From Ignavibacteriales bacterium (GTDB taxonomy: Bacteria; Bacteroidota; Ignavibacteria; UBA10030): a DNA stretch of 11,282 bases. The DNA lies in contig JACRFF010000336.1 of assembly GCA_016218005.1 (NCBI GenBank), forward strand, positions 1 through 11,282. The letters are read 5' to 3'. Every line of letters starts with the position of its first letter. Positions within the stretch are counted from its first letter, which is position 1. The notes below the pieces were generated by a model. It worked only from the letters and a program-made list of their open reading frames with translations. It was not told the DNA's origin and did no database searches. Of the stretch, positions 1 to 7,075 are shown piece by piece. The position numbers were made by a program, and so were the translations under genes.

Positions 1-765
1 GATATCTACGCCCTCGGCAACCTCGAATATATTCGTTTTGTCGGATTGGAAAATTACGCGCGTGTGCTCGATACGCCGCTCTTTTGGACGGCGTTGAAAA
101 ACACGTTCTACTTTGTGCTCGTCGGTGGACCGCTCTCGGTGGCTGTATCTCTCGGTGCGGCGTTGATGGTGAACTCGAAATTCGCAAAGTTCAAGCCGCT
201 CTTTCGTACTGTTTACTTTCTGCCGGTGGTAACAAGTTTGGTGGCGGTCGCAGTGGTATGGCGGTATTTGTATCACCCTGCGCACGGTTTGCTCAACTAT
301 GCGCTTTCGTGGTTCGGTATTGCGCCCATCGATTGGCTCGGCAATCCGACCGTGGCCATGCCGGCAATCATTGTGCTGGCGGTGTGGAAGAACTTCGGTT
401 ACAACATGCTCATCTTTATTGCCGGCCTGCAAAATATTCCCGACGACCTGTATGAAGCGGCGCATCTCGACGGTGCGGGTGGATGGAGACGGTTCGTGGA
501 GATTACGCTTCCAATGTTAGCCCCAACGACGGTGTTCGTCGTGATGATCACGCTGATCGGATACTTCCAACTTTTTGCAGAGCCGTACGTCATGACGCAA
601 GGCGGTCCGCTCAACACAACAACCAGTATCGTGTTGCTGATGTACGAACAAGGATTTCGCTGGTGGAACATGGGTTTTGCGGCGGCGATTGCTTTCGTAC
701 TGTTTGCGGTGATTCTTGTGTTCACGCTTCTGCAAATGGCCGTTCAACGGAGGATGCAGGCTTGA
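1..765 (+). CDS. Sugar ABC transporter permease, MalF/UgpA type (5' partial)
   Basis: This is one of two inner-membrane subunits of a carbohydrate-uptake (CUT1) ABC importer. The reading frame is open from base 1, so the N-terminus lies outside the window; an internal TTG at 46 is not a credible start because family-typical sequence (FVGLENYARVL) runs through it. About 254 residues are visible, with roughly five hydrophobic segments. The cytoplasmic EAA loop that contacts the ATPase is clear at 454-474 (EAAHLDG), followed by the usual I-LP portion (EITLPMLAPT). The C-terminus ends in a basic tail after the last TM, as expected. The stop TGA (763-765) overlaps the start of the second permease, so the two are co-transcribed and probably translationally coupled. 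The substrate cannot be read from the sequence; the binding protein is presumably encoded just upstream. Confidence 0.95.
   Translation, partial: DIYALGNLEYIRFVGLENYARVLDTPLFWTALKNTFYFVLVGGPLSVAVSLGAALMVNSKFAKFKPLFRTVYFLPVVTSLVAVAVVWRYLYHPAHGLLNYALSWFGIAPIDWLGNPTVAMPAIIVLAVWKNFGYNMLIFIAGLQNIPDDLYEAAHLDGAGGWRRFVEITLPMLAPTTVFVVMITLIGYFQLFAEPYVMTQGGPLNTTTSIVLLMYEQGFRWWNMGFAAAIAFVLFAVILVFTLLQMAVQRRMQA
749..753 (+). promoter_or_regulatory. Ribosome binding site deciding the TTG start of the second permease
   Basis: GGAGG lies eight bases upstream of TTG 762, inside the end of the preceding gene. It supports TTG 762 over the far upstream in-frame ATG, which would add a non-homologous, out-of-frame overlap of almost 280 bases. 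Confidence 0.75.
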
Positions 766-1583
766 ACCGTCGAACCGCCGCGATAGTTCTTCATGCAGGA
801 TTGATTCTGTTGGCTGTCATCACGCTGGTGCCGGTCGCGTGGATGGTGTTGGCGTCCGTGATGAGTCCGGGCGAAGCTAGTACGTTTCCGCCGCCGTTTC
901 TTCCGAAGCAAGTAACGTTCGAGCACTATCGTACGCTCTTGGATCGTATGCATATCGGTCGCTATTTTCTGAACAGCTTTATCATCGCGTCGGCAGTTAC
1001 GATTGTGTCGCTTGTGATCAACTCGATGGCGGGGTTTGCATTCGCAAAGTATCGCTTTCGGGGACGCGACCAACTGTTTCGTTTGTTGTTGAGCGGTATG
1101 GTCATTCCAGCGCAAGTTATGATGCTGCCGCTGTTCTTGATGCTGAAAATATTCGGCTTCGTCAACACCTACGTCGGTGCGATCATTCCAGGCTTAGCAA
1201 GCATCTTCGGGATTTTCCTGATCCGTCAATTCGCATCTTCGATTCCGGACAGCTTCATCGAGGCGGCGCGTATCGATGGCGCCAGCGACTTCAAAGTCTA
1301 TCGCTCGGTAGTGCTGCCGCTTTGCCGTCCAATCTTGTTCACGCTCGCACTGTTCACTTTTATGGGGACGTGGAACGATTTTATGTGGCCGTTGATCGTG
1401 ATGACCGATGAGTCTAACTATACGCTTCCCGTCGCAATTGCCAACCTTATGGGCGAGCATGTACTCGATCTGGAATTGATGATGGCCGGGTCGGTGGTGA
1501 CTATTTTACCGGTGATGATCTTGTTCTTGCTCTTTCAGCAACATTACGTCCGCGGTATTATGGTTGGAGGAGTGAAGGAATGA
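762..1583 (+). CDS. Sugar ABC transporter permease, MalG type
   Basis: This is the second membrane subunit of the CUT1 sugar importer, partner of the preceding permease. I place the start at TTG 762, which overlaps the upstream TGA as TTGA and has GGAGG eight bases before it. The resulting 273 residues match the usual length of MalG-type permeases (about 270-280). The protein begins with a short basic stretch (NRRTAA), then a first TM (IVLHAGLILLAVITLVPVAW). A periplasmic loop with F-HY-TLL and a core of five further TMs follow. The EAA loop is at 1260-1286 (EAARIDGAS) and continues into VVLPLCRP. The gene's TGA stop overlaps the next ATG by four bases (ATGA), tying import to the secreted glycosidase in one operon. 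No ATPase gene is visible here; CUT1 systems often share one encoded elsewhere. Confidence 0.95.
   Translation: MNRRTAAIVLHAGLILLAVITLVPVAWMVLASVMSPGEASTFPPPFLPKQVTFEHYRTLLDRMHIGRYFLNSFIIASAVTIVSLVINSMAGFAFAKYRFRGRDQLFRLLLSGMVIPAQVMMLPLFLMLKIFGFVNTYVGAIIPGLASIFGIFLIRQFASSIPDSFIEAARIDGASDFKVYRSVVLPLCRPILFTLALFTFMGTWNDFMWPLIVMTDESNYTLPVAIANLMGEHVLDLELMMAGSVVTILPVMILFLLFQQHYVRGIMVGGVKE
1566..1570 (+). promoter_or_regulatory. Ribosome binding site for the secreted glycosidase
   Basis: GGAGG lies nine bases before ATG 1580. A second ATG at 1583 would be twelve bases away, so 1580 is preferred. A weaker AAGGA (1575-1579) directly abuts the start. Confidence 0.6.
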
Positions 1584-4500
1584 TGAAAACGGTGTATGCG
1601 ATCTGGTGGCAAGTGTTGATGATACTTGCACTCACGCTGTCCTTTGCCGTTGCGCAACGTGTGCAGCAACCGCTGGTGATTGACGCTTGCGAAGATTCGA
1701 CCGCGTGGAAGTCATTCCAATCTATCGGAGTCGTTGCTTCTCTTCATCAGGACCGTGGAGTTGCTGGAAACTGCATCAGACTTGATGTAGCCTTTCCCCA
1801 AGGCTCCGGCTACGGCAGTCTTGTTCGAAATCTGAATCTGCCTCTGCCGGCAAATTTCGGAATCTCATTTTCGATACGCGCGACGGTTCCAGTCAACAAT
1901 TTCGAGATTAAAGTGAGCACCGATTCGAGCGGCGAAAACATCTGGTGGCAGAACAACAAAAACTTTTCGTACCCTCGCCTGTGGACGCGGATACATTCTA
2001 AGCGCCGCCATTTCTCGTTTGCGTGGGGACCAAAGTCCAATGCCGTGCTCGATACGCTGCGGAGACTTGAGTTCGTTGTTACAGCCGGAACGGGTGGGGT
2101 GGGGAGTGTGTGGATTGACGACATTCGGTTGCGAACGATCCTTCCGCTGCCACGATTGCTTCCCCGACCGACAGTGAGAGCGTCTTCTTCTGCAAAAGGA
2201 ACAACACCGGAAAACGTATTGCCGATGACGGCAGGAAGTTGGGAAAGCCGCACAGTGCACAACGCGTGGATTGAGATCGACTACAAGTATCCGCACGAGT
2301 TCGGCGGAGTGGATGTTGTCTGGGATCAATCTCTTTCCGATGTGTCGTACGTCGTGCTCGGTTCGCTCGATGGCAAAGCTTACGATACGTTGCGAACCGT
2401 TCTTCACGGAAACGGCGGACGCCGTTTGCTGTTCACTCCGGAATCCGAAGCGAGGTTTTTACGGATCGCCACAATCGGTACAAGTCCTGAACGACGGTTC
2501 CGATTAGAGGAAATATCGCTTGTGCCGTCAGATTCGCTCGGGTCCGTCAATCAGTGGCTCGAACAAACTGCGGCACGAGTGCCGCGTGGAATGTATCCGC
2601 GCTATTTTCTGCGCGAGCAATCGTATTGGACGGTGGTGGGCGCGGCCTCCGACGAAAAGGAAGCACTGTTCAACGAAGACGGCGCTTTCGAGGTGGATCG
2701 ACAACGATTTTCGGTCGAGCCGTTCATACATTGGAGCGACGGCAAAGTACAGGCGTGGGCAGACGGCACGGAACAACAGACGCTGGAGAATGGTTACCTC
2801 CCGATCCCGACGGTAGTCCGAAGAATGAACGATGCTGAACTTACGATTACGCTTGCAGCCATCGGCGATCCGCAAAGTTCAGCGTTGCTCGCGCGGTATC
2901 AAATCAAAAACACATCCACTACACAGCGAAGCGGTACGCTCTATCTCACGCTCCGTCCATTTCAAGTCAACCCTACTTCTCAATGGCTCAACTATGACGG
3001 AGGCTGGGCGCGAACGGATTCAATTATTCTTGTCGGACAACGCGCGATCGTGGGAGACAAGCGTATCATCGTTTCGAGAATGCCATCGGCAGTTGGAGCG
3101 ACACCGTTTGATGCCGGTGAAATCGTTGAACGAATTTCAGAGAATCGTTTTCCAACAGAGAGCACGATCTTCGACCCAAGCGGGTTGGCTTCGGCGGCGT
3201 TTGCCTTCGATTTCAAACTTGAGCCTCGAGAATCTACGGCGGTGATTGCGGCGGTGCCGTTTCACCCGCAAGGTAATCGCTGGAACGATGCATCACCGAG
3301 CGAGCAAGAATGGTCCGATGAACTGGCCAAGCTCAAACTGCGGTGGGAAAATAAACTCAACAAAGTTCAGTTCAAGGTTCCATCCGATGCACAGCATTTG
3401 ATTGACGTCGTGCGATCCAACATCGCGTATGTTCTTATCAACAAAGATGGACCAGGATTTCAACCGGGCTCACGGGCGTATGAGCGCTCGTGGATTCGGG
3501 ATGGTTCGATGACGTCTGCCGCACTGTTGAAATTCGGGCTGAACGACGAAGTGCGGCGCTTTGTCGAATGGTATGCGTCGTATCAACGTGCCGATGGGAG
3601 TGTTCCGTGCGTTGTTGATAAACGTGGGCCCGATCCGGTTCCGGAACACGACAGCCATGGCGAGCTGATCTTTGCGTGCACGGAGTATGCGCGGTTCACG
3701 GGGGATACAACGTTCTTGCGAAACCATTTTTCCAATATCGTTGCGGCAGCCGCGCACATCCAAGCGCTTCGAGCTACGCGGATGACGGAAGAGTATCGAA
3801 ACGGGCCGGATACCAAACGGATCTCTTTTGGGCTGCTGCCAGAATCTATCAGCCACGAGGGATATTCGGCAAAGCCCATGCATTCGTATTGGGACGACTT
3901 TTTCGCGCTCAAAGGATTGAAAGACGCTGCCTATAGCGCGGCACGTCTGAGCTTGATCCAACAATCTTACCGCTATGATAGCATGGCTCTTGCATTCCGC
4001 CACGATGTGTACCAATCGATTCAACTGACCTCAAAGACACATAACATCGACTACGTGCCGGGCTGTGCGGAGCTTGGCGATTTCGACCCGACTTCCACAT
4101 CGATTGCGCTGCATCCGTGTGGAGAAGGGGCATTCGTTCCTCAGCCTGCCTATGATCGCACCTTCGAAAAATATTTTCGATGGTTTGGGCAGCGTGCCGC
4201 TGACAGTATTGCGTGGGATGCTTATACGCCATACGAACTCAGGAATGTAGGGACGTTCGTGTATCTTCAGCAGAAACAGCGCGCGCATCAGCTCTTGGAG
4301 TGGTTCATGAACGATCAACGACCACGCGGTTGGAATCAGTGGGCGGAGGTTGTCTGGCATGATTCTCGTAAAGCAAAATTTATTGGCGATATGCCGCACA
4401 CGTGGGTTGGCTCGGATTTCATCACGGCCGTGCGTTCCATGTTCGTCTATGAAATTGACGACGCCTCAACGCTCGTTGTCGGAGCCGGCCTCAAAGACGA

Positions 4501-4762
4501 ATGGATTCTCCACGGCATATCGGTAGGTTCCATGCCAACGCATTTTGGCGAGTTATCGATGTCGATTCGTGCAGACGATCCTTCGCACGTCATTGTTCAA
4601 TTAGAAGGCTCAGTCAACGCCGCGCAAACGCACATTTTGCTCTCAACCGGTTTACTTTCGCGCACGCTTCGATCTGCCGCACTCGGAAACCATGCCATCC
4701 AACCGGATCATGGCTTTGTGCGAGTGATGCAACTGCCGGCAACCATCGAACTCAACTATTGA
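1580..4762 (+). CDS. Secreted discoidin-containing six-hairpin glycosidase-like protein
   Basis: Probably an exported carbohydrate-active enzyme of 1060 residues; its exact specificity is not known to me. Residues 1-25 form a Sec signal peptide with likely cleavage at AVA|Q. Residues about 30-185 look like a beta-sandwich carbohydrate-binding domain ending in SVWIDDIRL. Residues about 197-315 look like a discoidin (F5/8 type C) domain, ending in ARFLRIATI and RFRLEEISLV. Residues about 335-560 resemble the beta super-sandwich seen before (alpha/alpha)6 catalytic barrels (SDEKEALFNEDGAFEV). Residues about 605-960 are the barrel-like part, with ERSWIRDGSM (635-644), HDSHGELIF (690-698), EYARFTGDT (702-710), WAEVVW (921-926) and PHTWVGSDF (939-947). 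A short beta-rich tail ends the protein. E695, E689, D691 and E923 are candidate catalytic acids, but I cannot assign them. ATG 1580 has GGAGG nine bases upstream (1566-1570) and overlaps the permease stop. A GH15/GH63-like, trimming or debranching role is possible but unproven. Confidence 0.85.
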   Translation: MMKTVYAIWWQVLMILALTLSFAVAQRVQQPLVIDACEDSTAWKSFQSIGVVASLHQDRGVAGNCIRLDVAFPQGSGYGSLVRNLNLPLPANFGISFSIRATVPVNNFEIKVSTDSSGENIWWQNNKNFSYPRLWTRIHSKRRHFSFAWGPKSNAVLDTLRRLEFVVTAGTGGVGSVWIDDIRLRTILPLPRLLPRPTVRASSSAKGTTPENVLPMTAGSWESRTVHNAWIEIDYKYPHEFGGVDVVWDQSLSDVSYVVLGSLDGKAYDTLRTVLHGNGGRRLLFTPESEARFLRIATIGTSPERRFRLEEISLVPSDSLGSVNQWLEQTAARVPRGMYPRYFLREQSYWTVVGAASDEKEALFNEDGAFEVDRQRFSVEPFIHWSDGKVQAWADGTEQQTLENGYLPIPTVVRRMNDAELTITLAAIGDPQSSALLARYQIKNTSTTQRSGTLYLTLRPFQVNPTSQWLNYDGGWARTDSIILVGQRAIVGDKRIIVSRMPSAVGATPFDAGEIVERISENRFPTESTIFDPSGLASAAFAFDFKLEPRESTAVIAAVPFHPQGNRWNDASPSEQEWSDELAKLKLRWENKLNKVQFKVPSDAQHLIDVVRSNIAYVLINKDGPGFQPGSRAYERSWIRDGSMTSAALLKFGLNDEVRRFVEWYASYQRADGSVPCVVDKRGPDPVPEHDSHGELIFACTEYARFTGDTTFLRNHFSNIVAAAAHIQALRATRMTEEYRNGPDTKRISFGLLPESISHEGYSAKPMHSYWDDFFALKGLKDAAYSAARLSLIQQSYRYDSMALAFRHDVYQSIQLTSKTHNIDYVPGCAELGDFDPTSTSIALHPCGEGAFVPQPAYDRTFEKYFRWFGQRAADSIAWDAYTPYELRNVGTFVYLQQKQRAHQLLEWFMNDQRPRGWNQWAEVVWHDSRKAKFIGDMPHTWVGSDFITAVRSMFVYEIDDASTLVVGAGLKDEWILHGISVGSMPTHFGELSMSIRADDPSHVIVQLEGSVNAAQTHILLSTGLLSRTLRSAALGNHAIQPDHGFVRVMQLPATIELNY

Positions 4763-4769
4763 TTACGCC

Positions 4770-4838
4770 GTGCGCGCCCGCGTCTTTTCCTTCTTCTTGC
4801 TGATGGTGAAGCTTGGGCTTCAAGCCCAAACGCAATAG
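4770..4838 (+). other. Signal-peptide-like reading frame ended by an in-frame amber codon
   Basis: Starting at GTG 4770, eight bases after the glycosidase stop, 22 codons read as a plausible Sec signal peptide: basic start (MRARV), hydrophobic core (FSFFLLMV), and a QAQTQ end suited to cleavage after LQA. The frame then meets TAG at 4836-4838, immediately followed by ATG 4839 of the foldase gene in the same frame. The next gene's product has no signal peptide of its own, although its family normally acts outside the cytoplasm. It is therefore likely that this segment and the next gene were one gene, or are one gene in relatives. It may be a nonsense mutation (one change, CAG to TAG, would explain it), a sequencing error, stop-codon readthrough, or a short leader with re-initiation. 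There is no ribosome binding site before either start. The one weakness of the signal peptide is a lysine within the hydrophobic stretch. Confidence 0.6.
4813..4829 (+). repeat. Perfect inverted repeat (hairpin) before the amber codon
   Basis: TTGGGCTT and AAGCCCAA are exact reverse complements separated by a single C. In RNA this gives a stem of six to seven pairs with a three- to five-base loop, ending six bases before the TAG at 4836. It is not followed by a T run, so it is not an intrinsic terminator. It lies within the signal-peptide-like segment between the glycosidase and the foldase. Confidence 0.7.
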
Positions 4839-6620
4839 ATGAGTAACGCAAATGACACGCTTGCCGTTGTCGGTTCCGCTTGTATTACGACGCAAGATTT
4901 GTTCGAACGAATCAGCTTGATGCCTTTTGAGGAAAAACTTCAAGACCGGAGTTTTGAATCGGTCAAACGCAAAGCCGTCGAGTCTTTGGTGGGAGAAAAA
5001 CTTCTGGCGTCTGTTCAATCCACAAGTCCCGCTATAGATGAATGGCGGGAACAAATCACCGCAACGGTTCTCCGCAAACTGTTCGTGAAAGATGCACTCT
5101 ACAAACGAGAGATCAGTAGTCGCGTGCAAGTTGCCGATGAAGAAATTCGGGAAGGCATGCGCCGCTCTGCCGTCCGTAGGAAACTGTTAGTCGTTCGGCC
5201 GCGCCTTCCATCGGATGCGCAGCGCGTTGCTGTTGCACTCCGTCAGTTGCGGTCGAAAGGAATGCTGCTCGACGAGGCGCTGAACGATCCCGGTATTGAG
5301 CACGATTCGATCTATATCGGCTTTGGTTCACTTGAACAGACGTTGGAGGATGCGGCCTATGCGCTCAAGGATTCCAACGATGTCTCGTCTCCGATTGTCT
5401 CTCAGATATTCGGTACGGTTGTCATTGTATTGGTTCAAGACGAGCCGAGCAGAGACGCGGGTGGAAAATCCATGCAGGAGCAACGGCAGGCTGTTACACG
5501 GGTGATTCGCGAGCGCAAAGAACGAATTCTGGCTGAAGCATATACGAAACGGTTGTTTCGCAGAAAGCGGATGGATGCCGACACAGCGCTATTCCGGGGG
5601 GTGGCCAAGCGAATGTGGGAAGTGATTGTGAGCGATTCTGCCCAGCGCCGCGTGCCGAAGGGATATCGCTATTTGCCGGATGATGTGTATCGGATTGAAT
5701 CGGAATTTCGTGAGCATCTTCATGAGCCGCTGGCTCGCGGTAGCTTTGGGAAATTATCGCTGGGGGAGTTTTTGGAAAATCTTCTTCACTATGATCTTGC
5801 ATTCCCCTCCGTGCGTCCATCGTTGTTCGCAAGCTCGTTCTTCCACCTGTTACGTACCATCGTTGAAGCCGACATGATTGCGGAAGAGGGGATTCGATCC
5901 GGGTTTGCTAACACGGCAGACGTGCGCAAGGATGTTGCAACGTGGTCAGACTATTGGAAGGCGCGGAACAATGAATTCTCCGTTGTCGACACAGCGACAT
6001 ATCGGATGTGGGAGCCGCTGTGGTCTTTGTGGAGAGAGCAGAAAACGCTTGTAGAGTCCAGCTATGTGGCAAGCGTCCAGGAAATTCTTCTCCCGGATTC
6101 AGCTGCGGCTGAACGCTGTATGCAACAAATCAAGGCAGGCGCAAGCATGGATTCTCTTGCGTTTCGGTTTTCATTGCGCGATGAGTGGCGGCGACAAGGA
6201 GGAGTATCGGGATGGATAGCGTTCAAGGATTACTACAGCATCGTTGCGCAGACCTTGATGATGGATGTGGGCGAGTTGAAAGGTCCCCTGAAACTTGCGG
6301 AAGGGTATTCCGTTCTCAAATTGCTCGATTGGCAATTTCGGATTTCGAAAAATGTTTTCGACTCTCTTCGTGACCGCGAACGTCGGCGAATACGCCAGAG
6401 GCACCAGCAATCAACGATCAATAAGTATGTGGCGCACATTGCCATGCGGGAACGGGTGGAAATCTACTATGACAAGATCGCTCGAGCAGAAGTTGCGAAT
6501 CTCAACATGTTCACACGCCGGCTCATTGGATTTGGAGGGCGCATGAACGCCGCGCCCATCCTGATGCCTCAGTGGCAATGGGTGGATGAATGGAAACGAT
6601 TGAAAAACTTGCTGCCGTAG
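4839..6620 (+). CDS. Two-domain parvulin-type peptidyl-prolyl isomerase (SurA/PpiD-like foldase)
   Basis: Probably a periplasmic chaperone-isomerase that helps fold exported proteins. From ATG 4839 it has 593 residues. An N-terminal SurA-N-like helical segment (about 5-110) starts with DTLAVVGSACITTQDLFERI, a typical mature-foldase beginning. A first, degenerate parvulin-like region spans about 112-200 (RKLLVVRPRLPSDAQ to IVLVQDEP). A second, better one spans about 408-498 (VASVQEILLPDS, SMDSLAFRFS, QGGVSGWI, VGELKGPLKLAEGYSVLKLLD). A helical, basic region with an EIYYDKIA ending follows. No signal peptide follows this ATG, but one is encoded in frame just upstream and is separated only by TAG. 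ATG 4839 is the first start after that stop and has no ribosome binding site. The gene follows the glycosidase by 76 bases and probably belongs to the same transcript, which ends at the terminator near 6800. Confidence 0.85.
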   Translation: MSNANDTLAVVGSACITTQDLFERISLMPFEEKLQDRSFESVKRKAVESLVGEKLLASVQSTSPAIDEWREQITATVLRKLFVKDALYKREISSRVQVADEEIREGMRRSAVRRKLLVVRPRLPSDAQRVAVALRQLRSKGMLLDEALNDPGIEHDSIYIGFGSLEQTLEDAAYALKDSNDVSSPIVSQIFGTVVIVLVQDEPSRDAGGKSMQEQRQAVTRVIRERKERILAEAYTKRLFRRKRMDADTALFRGVAKRMWEVIVSDSAQRRVPKGYRYLPDDVYRIESEFREHLHEPLARGSFGKLSLGEFLENLLHYDLAFPSVRPSLFASSFFHLLRTIVEADMIAEEGIRSGFANTADVRKDVATWSDYWKARNNEFSVVDTATYRMWEPLWSLWREQKTLVESSYVASVQEILLPDSAAAERCMQQIKAGASMDSLAFRFSLRDEWRRQGGVSGWIAFKDYYSIVAQTLMMDVGELKGPLKLAEGYSVLKLLDWQFRISKNVFDSLRDRERRRIRQRHQQSTINKYVAHIAMRERVEIYYDKIARAEVANLNMFTRRLIGFGGRMNAAPILMPQWQWVDEWKRLKNLLP

Positions 6621-6734
6621 CGCAAGAGCACGGAGGATACGGTCGGAGCTTATTTGCTGACGGTAATCCATCAAAAAAATCAGCGAACGTTGCAATCATA
6701 ATCAAGCATTTGTATCTTATCACCAGCAATGATC

Positions 6735-6754
6735 TGCTAACAGTTTTGCTAACA
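6735..6754 (+). repeat. Short direct repeat TGCTAACA x2
   Basis: Two identical 8-base copies at 6735-6742 and 6747-6754 start twelve bases apart, roughly one helical turn. The spacing would suit a protein-binding site, but the location is just before a terminator. The function is unknown and chance is possible. Confidence 0.35.
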
Positions 6755-6774
6755 CTCGATCAATTTTTTCAAGA

Positions 6775-6801
6775 GGTGGTAGCTTGCGCTATCACCTTTT
6801 T
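6775..6801 (+). terminator. Rho-independent terminator after the sugar/foldase operon
   Basis: GGTGGTAGC (6775-6783), loop TTGC and GCTATCACC (6788-6796) form a nine-pair stem with one G-U pair, followed by TTTTT. The stem can extend by A-U pairs using the preceding AAGA. The T run is only on this strand, so it ends rightward transcription coming from the foldase gene, about 155 bases after its stop, and separates that operon from nagB. Confidence 0.85.
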
Positions 6802-7065
6802 CATTTCGAAGTTGCAGAGACGTCATGAGAAACGTGATGAGGAAAGAATAACTTTGAAATGAGACGCTTTCCACTGAACGTGTTCGCGCTTTGCTTCTGG
6901 CAATCTTGCCGATGAGCGTATCATTCTCCTCCTCAGATTGATCGACCGAGCGTCGATGTTGCCCCCCTCGATTCTTTTCTCCCGGTTGTTTCTCAAGTAC
7001 ACTCTTCCTACGTTGTAAACGCAAGAGCGTAAGTAAGCCAGGTTTCTATTCTTTTATACTTACTC

Positions 7066-7071
7066 AGGAGG
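7066..7071 (+). promoter_or_regulatory. Ribosome binding site of nagB
   Basis: AGGAGG, a full Shine-Dalgarno match, lies four bases before ATG 7076. It fixes the nagB start and suggests efficient translation. Confidence 0.8.
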
Positions 7072-7075
7072 ATCC

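Larger units (their letters stand above)
6621..7075. other. Intergenic region between foldase gene and nagB
   Basis: These 455 bases hold a terminator (6775-6801), a pair of direct repeats just before it (6735-6754), and the nagB ribosome binding site (7066-7071). The stretch 6920-7010 is pyrimidine-rich on the + strand. Short open frames exist on both strands, but their products (basic, low-complexity, no recognisable domain) and the lack of ribosome binding sites make me treat them as non-coding. The nagB promoter should be between about 6800 and 7060. A TATACT at 7055-7060 is too close to the ATG to be a convincing -10, and I see no matched -35. Confidence 0.6.

Noticed and set aside
483..761. 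Upstream extension of the second permease to an ATG at 483
   Set aside because: It would overlap the first permease by almost 280 bases in another frame, has no membrane or permease character, and TTG 762 has a good ribosome binding site and gives the normal family length.
4770..6620. Amber codon reassigned as a sense codon throughout this genome
   Set aside because: TAG ends the foldase gene, nagB and the mannosidase at family-appropriate positions, so it works as a stop here.
6590..6862. Open frame of 90 codons overlapping the foldase end
   Set aside because: It has no recognisable domain and no ribosome binding site, and it runs straight through the terminator hairpin; the composition looks non-coding.
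6941..6957. Inverted repeat ATCGAC-CGAGC-GTCGAT upstream of nagB
   Set aside because: It has only six pairs and no T run, and neighbouring sequence gives no support for an operator or riboswitch; too weak to list as a feature.
6749..7024. Open frame of 91 codons on the - strand before nagB
   Set aside because: It encodes a basic, low-complexity product with no family resemblance, and it crosses the terminator stem; probably chance.
7055..7060. TATACT as a -10 element for nagB
   Set aside because: Transcription would begin at about 7067, inside the ribosome binding site, and no -35 element lies at the right distance.
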